Shown: piece after piece, positions 28,456 to 36,791 of the stretch | Layout of the letters: each line of letters opens with the position of its first letter | Numbering within the stretch: position 1 is the stretch's first letter | From: Sorangium cellulosum | GTDB taxonomy: Bacteria > Myxococcota_A > Polyangia > Polyangiales > Polyangiaceae | Length of the DNA stretch: 64,000 nt | Direction of reading: 5' to 3' | Assembly: GCF_002950945.1 (NCBI RefSeq) | Contig: NZ_CP012673.1 | Span: 14,189,501 to 14,253,500, forward strand | The notes under the pieces: model-generated | The model's input: only the letters and a program-made list of their open reading frames with translations | What the model was told of the DNA's origin: nothing | Database searches by the model: none | Position numbers and translations under genes: made by a program

Positions 28456-28478
28456 GAGCGCAGCGCGGGGCTGCGCTC
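28456..28478 (-). terminator. Intrinsic terminator, third in series
   Basis: Minus-strand stem GAGCGCAGC / GCTGCGCTC with a 5-nt loop, followed by GTTTTCATTG. It is the most distal of three copies downstream of dnaK. Confidence 0.7.
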
Positions 28479-28500
28479 GTCGCTCTGCAAACGAAAACGA

Positions 28501-28518
28501 GCGCGGCCGGAGCCGCGC
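28501..28518 (-). terminator. Intrinsic terminator, second in series
   Basis: Minus-strand stem GCGCGGC / GCCGCGC with loop TCCG, followed by TCGTTTTCGTTTG. It is nearly the same sequence as the first copy but with a shorter stem. Confidence 0.65.
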
Positions 28519-28533
28519 GTCGCAAATGAAAAC

Positions 28534-28555
28534 GAGCGCGGCCGGAGCCGCGCTC
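28534..28555 (-). terminator. Intrinsic terminator after dnaK, first in series
   Basis: Minus-strand perfect 9-bp stem GAGCGCGGC / GCCGCGCTC with loop TCCG, followed by GTTTTCATTTG. It lies 44 bp past the dnaK stop codon. Confidence 0.8.
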
Positions 28556-28598
28556 ATCGTGGGAGGGCAGGGGCGCGAGCGCCCCCGCGGCGGTCAGG

Positions 28599-30518
28599 TC
28601 AGTTCGACTCCTCGAACTCCGCGTCGATGACCGAGTCCTTCCCCTTGCCGCCGGCCGGCGGCGGCTGGCCACCCGCGGCCCCGGGAGGAGGCGCGCCCGG
28701 GCCGCCGTCCTGCGGCGGGCCGGCCTTCTCGTACATGACGCTCGCGATGCGGTGCGCTTCCTTCTCGAGCTTCTCCAGCGCCGCGGTCACGGCCGCGTCG
28801 TCCTGCTTCTCGATGGCGGAGCGCCCCTCGGCGATGATCCCGTTCAGCGCGGAGACGTCGCCCTCCGGCAGCTTCTCCTTGTTCTCGCTGATCGTCTTCT
28901 CCAGCGTGTAGCAGAGGTTATCGAGCTTGTTGCGCCGCTCGATCTCGTCGCGCCGACGCTTGTCCTCGGCCTCGTGCGCCGCCGCCTCGTTCACCATCCG
29001 GTTGATCTCGTCTTCCTTCAGGCCGCCCGACGCGGTGATCGTGATCCGCTGATCCTTGCCCGTGGCCGTGTCCTTGGCGTGCACCGACAGGATGCCGTTC
29101 GCGTCGATGTCGAACGTCACCTCGATCTTCGGCACGCCGCGGGGCGCCGGCATGATGCCTTCCAGGTGGAAGCGGCCCAGGGTCCGGTTGTAACGGGCCT
29201 CGGTCCGCTCGCCCTGGAGGACGTGGACCTCGACGCTCGGCTGGCTGTCGGTCGCGGTCGAGAAGATCTCCTTCTTCTGCGTCGGGATCGTGGTGTTCCT
29301 CTGGATCATCACGGTCATCACGCCGCCGAGCGTCTCGACGCCGAGCGAGAGCGGCGTGACGTCGAGCAGCACGAGATCCTTCACGTCGCCGGAGAGCACG
29401 CCCGCCTGGACCGCGGCGCCGACGGCCACGACCTCGTCCGGGTTCACGCCGCGGTGGGGCTCCTTGCCGAAGAACTTCTTGACCGTCTCCTGCACGAGCG
29501 GGATGCGGGTCGAGCCGCCGACGAGGACGACCTCGTCGATCTGCTGCGGGGTCTTCTTCGCGTCCGCGAGCGCCTTGCGCGTCGGCTCGAGCGTGCGGTC
29601 GATGAGCGGCCGGATCATCTGCTCGAGCTTCGCCCGGGTCAGCTGCTTCTGGAGGTGCTTCGGCCCCGAGGCGTCCGCGGTCAAGAACGGCAGGTTGACC
29701 GTCGTCTCCTGCACGGTCGACAGCTCGATCTTCGCCTGCTCCGCGGCGTCCTTGAGCCGCTGCACGACCATCTTGTCGTTCGCGATGTCGATGCCCGTGT
29801 CCTTCTTGAACTCGGCCGCGAGCCAGTCCATCACGAGGTGGTCGACGTCGTCGCCGCCGAGGTGGGTGTCGCCGTTGGTCGAGATGACCTGCACGACGTT
29901 GTCGCCGACCTCGAGGATCGAGATGTCGAACGTGCCGCCGCCGAAGTCGTAGACCGCGATGACCTGCTCGTTCTTCTTGTCGAGCCCGTACGCGAGCGCG
30001 GCCGCCGTGGGCTCGTTGACGATGCGCTTCACCTCGAGCCCGGCGATGCGGCCGGCGTCCTTGGTCGCCTGCCGCTGCGAGTCGTTGAAGTAGGCGGGCA
30101 CCGTGATGACGGCCTCGGTCACCTTCTCGCCGAGGTAGTCCTCCGCGGCCTTCTTCAGCTTCTGGAGGACCTTGGCGGAGACCTCGGGGGGCGACATCTG
30201 CTTGCCGCGCACCTCGATCGCCACGTCGCCGTTCTTGCCCCGGCTGACCTTGAACGGGACGCGCTTGGACTCCTCCTGCGTCTCCTCGAAGCGGCGTCCG
30301 ATGAAGCGCTTGGACGAGTAGATCGTGTTGGTGGGGTTCGTGACCGCCTGGCGCTTGGCGATCTGTCCAACGAGCACCTCGCCCTTGTCGTCCCAAGCCA
30401 CGACGGAAGGCGTGAGGCGAGAGCCCTCCTCGTTCACGATGACCTTGGGCTCCTTCCCCTCCATCACCGCGACGACGCTGTTGGTCGTGCCGAGATCGAT
30501 GCCGATGATCTTGCCCAT
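28599..30518 (-). CDS. dnaK: Chaperone DnaK (Hsp70)
   Basis: 639 residues, the usual DnaK length. The N-terminal ATPase has IGIDLGTTNS, the phosphate motifs VYDFGGGTFD and VLVGGSTRIP, and the hydrophobic linker DLVLLDVTPLSLG. The substrate-binding domain and helical lid follow, ending in a Gly/Pro-rich segment and the acidic tail DAEFEESN. It refolds and protects proteins with DnaJ and GrpE, neither of which is in this window. A GGAGGG ribosome-binding site precedes ATG 30518. No CIRCE element or clear heat-shock promoter was recognised upstream. Three tandem terminators follow. Confidence 0.98.
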   Translation of the reverse strand: MGKIIGIDLGTTNSVVAVMEGKEPKVIVNEEGSRLTPSVVAWDDKGEVLVGQIAKRQAVTNPTNTIYSSKRFIGRRFEETQEESKRVPFKVSRGKNGDVAIEVRGKQMSPPEVSAKVLQKLKKAAEDYLGEKVTEAVITVPAYFNDSQRQATKDAGRIAGLEVKRIVNEPTAAALAYGLDKKNEQVIAVYDFGGGTFDISILEVGDNVVQVISTNGDTHLGGDDVDHLVMDWLAAEFKKDTGIDIANDKMVVQRLKDAAEQAKIELSTVQETTVNLPFLTADASGPKHLQKQLTRAKLEQMIRPLIDRTLEPTRKALADAKKTPQQIDEVVLVGGSTRIPLVQETVKKFFGKEPHRGVNPDEVVAVGAAVQAGVLSGDVKDLVLLDVTPLSLGVETLGGVMTVMIQRNTTIPTQKKEIFSTATDSQPSVEVHVLQGERTEARYNRTLGRFHLEGIMPAPRGVPKIEVTFDIDANGILSVHAKDTATGKDQRITITASGGLKEDEINRMVNEAAAHEAEDKRRRDEIERRNKLDNLCYTLEKTISENKEKLPEGDVSALNGIIAEGRSAIEKQDDAAVTAALEKLEKEAHRIASVMYEKAGPPQDGGPGAPPPGAAGGQPPPAGGKGKDSVIDAEFEESN

Positions 30519-30847
30519 GACGTTTGAACCCTCCGAGAAGTTTGGATGCGACGGCCTGTGGCCGCGGGGGGCGAGAAGACCCGACTGGCCAGCAGGGCTC
30601 GGCTGACAGCTGCCGCGAGCCCCTGCTCCAGAGCCGTCAAAAACCGCTGGAAATCCGGATACTTTCGCCTGTTTTATCGAGCTCTCTGGCTCGCGACCGC
30701 GAAGCTAACCATGTGCGTCCGAGCGTCAACGCCGGCCCTAGCAATTGCCGTGCGCGCCATCCATCGCGCCCCGGACCTTGACCAGGGCGCGCCGGAGCCG
30801 CACGGTGTGCGTCCGCTCTCGACGCCCTCCAGCGCCTCGCGCACCTC

Positions 30848-30878
30848 GCGTGCGCCGCGTGCGCCGCGTGCGCCGCGT
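30848..30878. repeat. 9-bp tandem repeat, 3.4 copies
   Basis: Unit GCGTGCGCC, exact copies at 30848, 30857 and 30866, then GCGT. It has the same period as, and a related sequence to, the repeat at 12433-12468. Confidence 0.8.
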
Positions 30879-30941
30879 CAAGCGAGAGCGGCTGGCCCGA
30901 GCGCAAACTGGGCTCAACTGAGGGCGCGCCGGCGGGGCTTC

Positions 30942-30970
30942 TTGCGGTCCCGGACGGTCCGAGCTATAGG
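30942..30970 (+). promoter_or_regulatory. Predicted rpmE promoter
   Basis: TTGCGG (30942-30947) and TATAGG (30965-30970) are separated by exactly 17 bp, a good sigma-70-type pair. The leader to the rpmE ATG at 31004 would be about 27 nt and carries an AAGGA ribosome-binding site. Confidence 0.65.
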
Positions 30971-31003
30971 CGCCACCCCCTCGTAACACCCGAAGGATTC
31001 ACC

Positions 31004-31210
31004 ATGAAGGCCGGCATCCACCCCGACTACAAGGACGCAACGATCACCTGCGCGTGCGGCGCCGTCGTCGAGACCCGCTCCACCCGCGGCAGCTTCACGA
31101 CCGACGTCTGCTCCGCGTGCCACCCGTTCTACACGGGCAAGCACAAGATCATGGACGTCGCCGGCCGCGTCGATCGCTTCCGCAGGAAGTACGCGACCGC
31201 CGGCAAGTAG
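31004..31210 (+). CDS. rpmE: Ribosomal protein L31 (zinc-binding form)
   Basis: 68 residues. This is the C+ type with the Cys ligands CAC near residue 16 and CSAC near residue 36 and the family signature HPFYTGKHK. It is a structural protein of the large subunit that bridges to the small subunit head. AAGGA precedes the ATG. It heads a same-strand cluster with the DUF1385 and prfA genes, an order also seen in other bacteria. Confidence 0.96.
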   Translation: MKAGIHPDYKDATITCACGAVVETRSTRGSFTTDVCSACHPFYTGKHKIMDVAGRVDRFRRKYATAGK

Positions 31211-31434
31211 GCGGGCCGAGCGCCCCCTCCGATCCCCCACCTCCCTCTCCAGAGTTTCCCGCCGCGCCGCGCCCTCTCGGGGCGTGGCCAGGCGTCCTGG
31301 TACGTCCCGGGCCGGGCGCCGCTCGGCTCGAGCGGTCGAGACGGCGGCCTTCGTGACGTCATCGACACCTCCCTAGCAGCGCTGGTCGGCCGGGCCGATG
31401 CGCCAGCCGCGTTATGCGCTAGATTGGAACGCGT

Positions 31435-32616
31435 ATGAGCGAGCAGCCTGCACGTCCGTATATCGGCGGCCAAGCGGTGATTGAAGGGGTGATGATGCGT
31501 TCGCCGACCTCGGTCGCGATCGTCTGCCGACGCCGCTCGGGGGAGCTCGTCGTGCGCGAGCAGCCGATGAGCGCGGTCACGAAGGGGCCGCGCACGTGGC
31601 CCTTCGTGCGGGGGGTCGCGACGCTCGTCGAGTCGCTGCGCCTCGGATCGCAGGCGCTGCGCTGGTCTGCGGACCTCTACGAGCAGGATCTCGCGGCCGA
31701 AGAGGCCGCCTCGGCCAAGGGGCCGGCCTCGAAGCGGCCGGGCTCGGCCACGTCGGGCGGGGCGAGCCTCTCCTCGCTGGCGCTCAGCATGGCCGCGATC
31801 GCGGCGCAGGACGTCGAGCCTGCGGCGCTGCGCGCGGGCGGCCCCGCCCCGGGGCCGGACGGCGCGGACGCGAAGAAGAAGGGCGGTGGGATGGGCCTGC
31901 TCCCGATCGCCTTCGCGATCCTGCTCTTCGTCGCGGCGCCCCAGGCCGGCGCCGAGCTGATCAACAAGGTCTTCGGCCTCGGGCTGGAGGTGACCTCGCC
32001 CGCGTACCAGGCGATCACCGGCGCGGCGAAGCTCGCCATCGTCGTCGCCTACCTGTTCCTGATCCGCCAGATCCCCGAGGTGCGGCGCGTGTTCCAGTAC
32101 CACGGGGCGGAGCACAAGGCGATCTCGACCTACGAGGCGCGCGAGGAGCTCGAGGTCGCGAACGCGCGCCGGAAGACGGCGATGCACCCGCGCTGCGGGA
32201 CGACGTTCCTGGTCATGGTGGCGCTCGTGTCGATCGTGGTGTTCTCGATGGCCGGCGCCTCCCTCGGCGCGCTCCTGCCCGAGCTGCCCGGCGGGCGGGT
32301 CGTCGAGAGCATCGGCTTCTTCCTGATGAAGCTGCCGTTCTTGCCGCTGATCGCCGCGGTGACCTTCGAGATCCAGCGGCTCTTCGCGCGGTACTGCACG
32401 ACCGGTCCCCTCCGCGTGCTGCTCTGGCCGGGGTTCCTGGTCCAGAAGATCACGACGGCCGAGCCCGAAGACGCGCAGCTGGAGATCGCGCTCGCCTCGC
32501 TGCGCGCGACGCTCTGGCGCGAGGAGGCGGTGGCCGCGCCGGCCCAGCCGGACCGGGTGTTCCCCGACTATGCCAAGCTGCTGGCCGACCCCGGCTACGC
32601 TGGCGCCCACAGCTAG
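31435..32616 (+). CDS. DUF1385 membrane protein
   Basis: 393 residues. The N-terminal signature YIGGQAVIEGVMMRSP is diagnostic of DUF1385. Several hydrophobic segments (about 160-175, 195-210, 265-285, 300-320) and the internal FQYHGAEHKAIS segment with clustered His/Glu follow. The family is often next to rpmE and prfA, as here, but its biochemical role is not established. A linker of about 60 residues with low-complexity Ser/Ala/Gly separates the first part from the membrane part. TAGATT (31420-31425) lies nine bases before the ATG. Confidence 0.9.
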   Translation: MSEQPARPYIGGQAVIEGVMMRSPTSVAIVCRRRSGELVVREQPMSAVTKGPRTWPFVRGVATLVESLRLGSQALRWSADLYEQDLAAEEAASAKGPASKRPGSATSGGASLSSLALSMAAIAAQDVEPAALRAGGPAPGPDGADAKKKGGGMGLLPIAFAILLFVAAPQAGAELINKVFGLGLEVTSPAYQAITGAAKLAIVVAYLFLIRQIPEVRRVFQYHGAEHKAISTYEAREELEVANARRKTAMHPRCGTTFLVMVALVSIVVFSMAGASLGALLPELPGGRVVESIGFFLMKLPFLPLIAAVTFEIQRLFARYCTTGPLRVLLWPGFLVQKITTAEPEDAQLEIALASLRATLWREEAVAAPAQPDRVFPDYAKLLADPGYAGAHS

Positions 32617-32676
32617 CGCGCGTCGGCGCCGTCCCTCGCCCGCCGCCGTCAACTCCGCGCCGTCTTCGGATCCCAG

Positions 32677-33780
32677 ATGCTCCCTATCGCGAAACTCGAG
32701 GCGGTCCAGCGCCGCTTTCAGGAACTCGACCACCTCATGTGCAGCCCGGCGGTGCTCTCCGATCCGGCCGGGCTCCAGCGGCTGAACCGCGAGCGCACCG
32801 AGCTCGAGCCGGTGGTCGCGGCGTTCGCCCGGCTCCGCGACGTCGAGCGGCGCATCGCCGAGGATCGCGAGGCGCTCAGCGACCCCGACCTGTCCGAGCT
32901 GGCCCAGGCGGAGCTGCCCGAGCTCGAGCGCGAGCGCGAGCGGCTGGCCGGCGAGCTCGAGCTGCTGCTCCTGCCGAAGGACCCGAACGACGCGCGGAAC
33001 ACCGTGATCGAGATCCGGAGCGGCGAGGGCGGGGAGGAGGCGGCCCTGTTCGCCGCCGACCTCTTCCGGATGCTCTGCCGCTACGCGGAGACGAAGCGGT
33101 GGAAGGTCGAGGTGCTCAACCTGAGCGAGGCCTCCGCCGGCGGCTACAAGGAGGTGGCGGCGCTGATCTCGGGGCAGGACGTCTACTCCCACCTCCGCTA
33201 CGAAGGCGGCGTGCACCGCGTCCAGCGGGTGCCCACGACCGAGACGCAGGGGCGCATCCACACGTCGACCGCGACCATCGCCGTGTTACCCGAGGCCGAC
33301 GAGGTCGACGTGCACATCGACGAGAAGGACCTCGAGATCTCGATCGCCGCGTCGGGCGGCCCCGGCGGCCAGGGCGTCAACACCACGAACAGCGCCGTGC
33401 AGATCAAGCACCTGCCGACGGGCATGATCGTGAAGTGCCAGGACGAGCGCTCGCAGCTGAAGAACAAGGCGAAGGCGATGAAGGTGCTCCGGAGCCGGCT
33501 GCTCGAGCTCGAGCAGCGCCGGCAGGAGGAGGCGCAGAGCGCCGAGCGGCGGACGATGGTCGGCACCGGGGAGCGCGCGCAGAAGGTGCGGACCTACAAC
33601 TACCCGCAGAACCGCGTGACGGACCACCGGATCGGGCTCACGCTGCACAAGCTCGACAAGATCGTCGAGGGGGACCTGGACGAGCTCATCGGCGCCCTGC
33701 GCACGCACCGCCAGGCGGAGCTCTTGCGGCGCGGCGGCTTCTCGGGGCCTGGGGGCGGCGCCATGGAGCCCGCGACGTGA
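32677..33780 (+). CDS. prfA: Peptide chain release factor 1
   Basis: 367 residues. It recognises UAA/UAG and triggers peptide release. The GGQ loop is GGPGGQGVN. The stop-codon tripeptide position reads PTT in RVPTTETQGRIHTS, where E. coli RF1 has PAT; this fits the PxT rule for RF1 and excludes RF2. The coiled N-terminal domain is normal in length. The stop codon overlaps the start of the next gene (GTGA), implying translational coupling. It is the third gene of the rpmE cluster. Confidence 0.96.
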   Translation: MLPIAKLEAVQRRFQELDHLMCSPAVLSDPAGLQRLNRERTELEPVVAAFARLRDVERRIAEDREALSDPDLSELAQAELPELERERERLAGELELLLLPKDPNDARNTVIEIRSGEGGEEAALFAADLFRMLCRYAETKRWKVEVLNLSEASAGGYKEVAALISGQDVYSHLRYEGGVHRVQRVPTTETQGRIHTSTATIAVLPEADEVDVHIDEKDLEISIAASGGPGGQGVNTTNSAVQIKHLPTGMIVKCQDERSQLKNKAKAMKVLRSRLLELEQRRQEEAQSAERRTMVGTGERAQKVRTYNYPQNRVTDHRIGLTLHKLDKIVEGDLDELIGALRTHRQAELLRRGGFSGPGGGAMEPAT

Positions 33781-34343
33781 GGGGCTCTTCGCCGATCGAC
33801 CTGGAGGCGCTGCTGGTGGCGCTCGTGCTGGCGCCGTCGACCTTCTCGCGCAACCGCTTCTTCTCGCTCTACACCGACCCGGAGACGCGCCGGGTGCGGC
33901 GGCGGGCGGCGCTGCTCAGGGGCATCGTGCGGCAGCTGGTCTCCGGCGCGGACCGCGCCGGGCTCGCGCCCGCGGCGTCCGGCGGCGCGCTGCTCACGTA
34001 CGACGTGCCGTCGCTGGGGCTGAAGCGCACCGCGGCGCTCGACGCCCTCGAGCTCGCGGTGCTCCGCTTCGCGGTGGCGCGCGGCGCCCCCGCGCCGGCG
34101 GCGGAGCAGGACGGGCCGCCCCCCGCGCCGTCCGGCCCGGCGGCGGGCGCCGTGTTGCCCCCGGACCTGCTCCCCGAGCCGGCGGACACCTCGCGCATCG
34201 AGCGCGCGCTGGCCCGGCTGCTCCCCGAGGCGAACGAGGGCGGAGCGCTGGACGCCCCCGGCCAGGGAGAGCCGGGGGATCCGGACGCCGCGGCCAGGCC
34301 GCTGCCGCGCGACCGGGTGCAGCGTGATACGCAAGCACCGTAG
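33777..34343 (+). CDS. Protein of unknown function coupled to prfA
   Basis: 188 residues from GTG 33777, which overlaps the prfA stop by 4 nt. The N-terminal ~100 residues look folded (IDLEALLVALVLAPSTFSRN, FSLYTDPETRRVRRRAALL, a Leu-rich helix ALDALELAVLRFA). The rest is Pro/Ala-rich and disordered. No family recognised. In many bacteria the gene after prfA is the methyltransferase prmC; this protein has no SAM-binding motif and is not PrmC. It ends 9 bp before the HIT gene. Confidence 0.7.
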   Translation: MRGSSPIDLEALLVALVLAPSTFSRNRFFSLYTDPETRRVRRRAALLRGIVRQLVSGADRAGLAPAASGGALLTYDVPSLGLKRTAALDALELAVLRFAVARGAPAPAAEQDGPPPAPSGPAAGAVLPPDLLPEPADTSRIERALARLLPEANEGGALDAPGQGEPGDPDAAARPLPRDRVQRDTQAP

Positions 34344-34352
34344 GAGGCGACC

Positions 34353-34691
34353 ATGTGCATCTTCTGCAAGATCGCGAACAAGGAGATCCCGGCGAAGATC
34401 GTGCTCGAGGACGAGCAGGTGATCGCCTTCCACGACCTGAACCCGCAGGCGCCCACGCACGTGCTCATCATCCCGAAGCGCCACATCGCCGGGATCGGCC
34501 AGGCCGAGCCCGGGGACGAGGCCGTCCTCGGGCGGCTGCTGCTCGCGGCGAGGCGGGTGGCCGAGCAGACCGGGATCGCGGAGAGCGGCTTCAGGACCGT
34601 GGTGAACAACGGCGCGAACGCCGGACAGACGGTCTTCCACATCCATGTCCACGTGCTCGGCGGGCGACCGATGGCGTGGCCGCCCGGCTGA
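34353..34691 (+). CDS. HIT-family nucleotide-binding protein
   Basis: 112 residues, the standard size of an HinT-like purine nucleoside phosphoramidase/hydrolase. The catalytic triad motif is HIHVHVLGG near the C-terminus, with the usual CIFCKIANKEIP N-terminus and IIPKRHI. The Cys pair at the N-terminus is typical of zinc-type HIT proteins. GGAGG just upstream is a strong ribosome-binding site. It is the last gene of the rpmE-prfA cluster and converges with the flavoprotein gene. Confidence 0.95.
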   Translation: MCIFCKIANKEIPAKIVLEDEQVIAFHDLNPQAPTHVLIIPKRHIAGIGQAEPGDEAVLGRLLLAARRVAEQTGIAESGFRTVVNNGANAGQTVFHIHVHVLGGRPMAWPPG

Positions 34692-34707
34692 GCTGATCCG
34701 AGGGCGG

Positions 34708-36771
34708 CTAGCGCACGCCGCGGGCGGCGACCGCCGCCGCCTCGATCCACGCCGCCTCGGCGTCGCCGAGCGGCGGCTGCCTCTGGATCGAGGTCGGCAG
34801 CGCGCGCGGGCGCGACGCCCCGTGGGCGCGCAGGTGCACGGACGTGACGGCGCCGACGCGCCCCTGCATGCCGAGGAAGAGCGCGAAGAGATCCGGGCCC
34901 ACCGCGCGCCGCGGGGCCGGACGCACCGCGAGCTCGGCGCCGGACGCGAGCCGCGCGGTGAACCCGGCGACGAGGTGGTCCACCGGGTCGCTCCACGGAT
35001 CCGCGGCGCCAGGGGCGCCCGCGGCGATCCAGGCGTCGACCGTGAGCTCGGGCGAGGCGCTGCCGAAATCGAGCGCCAGCGTGAGGCCGCGCTGCTCGAG
35101 CGCGCGCTCGACCTCGCCGAGGCGGGCGGCGCCGGCGGCGTGCACGAGCAGTGAGTCGCGGTCGAGCACGGGCGCCGCGGGCGGCGCCGGTAGCGGGCGG
35201 CGCGGCGCGGCGGGCGAGGCCTCGCGCGGGAGCAGGTTGCCTGGGTTCATGACGCCGGCAGGGTCGAAGACGCCCCGGAGCGCATGGACGACGTCGGCGC
35301 CCAGGCCGAGCTCGGCGCCGAGCCGCGGCGCCTTGCTGCGGCCGACGCCGTGGTGATGCGAGAGCGTGCCGCCGGCGTCGATCGCGGCGTCGAGGGCCGC
35401 TCGCCACGCGGCGTCGTACTTCGCCTCGGCCGCAGCGACGCTCGGCGCGCTGCCGGCGAACGTGAAGTAGATGCTGCAGCCGTCCGGGTAGGCGTGGGAC
35501 AGGTGCGCCATCACGAAGACGTGGCGCCCGAGCGCCCCGCGGACGGCGCGGTAGAGCGCGTCGAGGCGCGACCAGGGCGCGGCGACCTCCATCGTGTCGC
35601 TGAACGCGCCCGCCATGAACACGGGCGCCTGGCGGTAGCTCACGCTGTAGCGGTGCGCGAGCCAGTGGCGCGCCGGCTCCTCGCCGAGCGGCCTGGCCCC
35701 GGCGCGCCCGGCGATCGCCGCGGCGCGGGCGAGATCCTCGGCGCTAGCGCGCGCGGTGCCCTCGAAGATGAGGATGAGCGTCGCGCCGCGGAGCACGCGC
35801 GATCCGAGGGTGTCGACGACCTGGTTGAGGAGCCCCGGCGCGCGCAGCAGCCCGCGCAGCACGGCGGCGCCGGCGCCCGGGCCCCGCGCCCCGTGCGCGC
35901 GCGCGGCTGCCCCTTCCGTCGGCTCGGCGCCGGCGTGGGCCCCGCCGTGCGCGCGCTGGCGGCGCACGGCGCCCAGCCGCGCCATGAAGGAGTCGAACGG
36001 GTCGTAGAGCCGCGAGACGGCCGGGCGCAGGCCGGCCTGGAACATCTCCCGCATCGCGTCCCAGCCCGCCTCCAGGCTCGGGAACGAGAACGCGGCGAAC
36101 GCGCGCGCCGGCGGCGCCGGGTGGAGCCGGAGCCGCGCCGCGGTGACCACGCCGAGCACGCCCTCGCTGCCGATGAGCAGCGGCGTCAGATCCGGGCCGC
36201 GCACGCGCCGCTCGAAGCGGACCACCTCGCCGCGGCCGACGACGCACTCGAGCGACGCGACCATGTCCTCGATCTTCCCGTAGAGCCCCGAGCACTGGCC
36301 GGCGCTGCGCGCCGCGACCCAGCCCCCGACCGTCGAGCAGAGGATCGACGACGGGAAGTGACCGAGCGTGAAGCCCTCGGCGTTGAGCTCCTCCTCGAAA
36401 CGGATGCCGAGGGCGCCGGCCTCGATCTCCACCGAGGGGTCCTGCCGATCGAGCGCGCGGCGGCGGGAGAGCCGCTTCAGGTCGAGCACGACCGTGCGCT
36501 CGTCCGGCAAGACGCCGCCGCACACGCCCGAGCCGGCGCCGAACGGCACCAGCGGGAGACCCTCGTCCGCGCAGAAGCGGACCACCTGGGCGACCTCCGC
36601 CGTGGACGCCGGCCAGACGATCGCGCCGGGCCGGTGCTCGGCGATCCGGCCCTCCGTCACGGCGAGGTGGTGCCGCGGCCAGAGATCGCGGGCGTACGCG
36701 ATCTGGTCGACAGGGGAGGCGCTGCGCGGGATCCCGGGGAGCGCGCGCGCGATCGCGGCGTCGAGGCTCAT
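34708..36771 (-). CDS. AGPS-like FAD-linked oxidase with extra C-terminal half-domain
   Basis: 687 residues. The first ~230 residues are a PCMH/FAD_binding_4 domain (LVPFGAGSGVCGG, STVGGWVAARSAGQ, GKIEDMVASLECV, LIGSEGVLGVVT), closest in pattern to alkyldihydroxyacetone-phosphate synthase, the enzyme that makes the ether bond of ether lipids. The C-terminal catalytic segment carries SIYFTFAG and the HHHGVGRSKAPRL motif, and normally ends after the MNPGNLL segment (about residue 530). Here 150 more residues follow that repeat the second half of an FAD domain (VERALEQRGLTLALDFGS, VDHLVAGF, LFALFLGMQGRVGAVTSVHL). A low-complexity insert lies at about 265-310. Glycolate-oxidase-like activity is an alternative. 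The gene is third in the psd operon, 20 bp after the methyltransferase stop. Confidence 0.8.
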   Translation of the reverse strand: MSLDAAIARALPGIPRSASPVDQIAYARDLWPRHHLAVTEGRIAEHRPGAIVWPASTAEVAQVVRFCADEGLPLVPFGAGSGVCGGVLPDERTVVLDLKRLSRRRALDRQDPSVEIEAGALGIRFEEELNAEGFTLGHFPSSILCSTVGGWVAARSAGQCSGLYGKIEDMVASLECVVGRGEVVRFERRVRGPDLTPLLIGSEGVLGVVTAARLRLHPAPPARAFAAFSFPSLEAGWDAMREMFQAGLRPAVSRLYDPFDSFMARLGAVRRQRAHGGAHAGAEPTEGAAARAHGARGPGAGAAVLRGLLRAPGLLNQVVDTLGSRVLRGATLILIFEGTARASAEDLARAAAIAGRAGARPLGEEPARHWLAHRYSVSYRQAPVFMAGAFSDTMEVAAPWSRLDALYRAVRGALGRHVFVMAHLSHAYPDGCSIYFTFAGSAPSVAAAEAKYDAAWRAALDAAIDAGGTLSHHHGVGRSKAPRLGAELGLGADVVHALRGVFDPAGVMNPGNLLPREASPAAPRRPLPAPPAAPVLDRDSLLVHAAGAARLGEVERALEQRGLTLALDFGSASPELTVDAWIAAGAPGAADPWSDPVDHLVAGFTARLASGAELAVRPAPRRAVGPDLFALFLGMQGRVGAVTSVHLRAHGASRPRALPTSIQRQPPLGDAEAAWIEAAAVAARGVR

Positions 36772-36791
36772 TCCTGGCGAGCCTGCGCTCC

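Larger units (their letters stand above)
30519..31003. other. Divergent dnaK/rpmE intergenic region
   Basis: 485 bp with no credible protein-coding gene. It holds the dnaK leader with its ribosome-binding site, an A/T-richer patch at about 30640-30720 that may hold the dnaK promoter (no clean -35/-10 pair found), a 9-bp tandem repeat, and the rpmE promoter. Confidence 0.6.
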
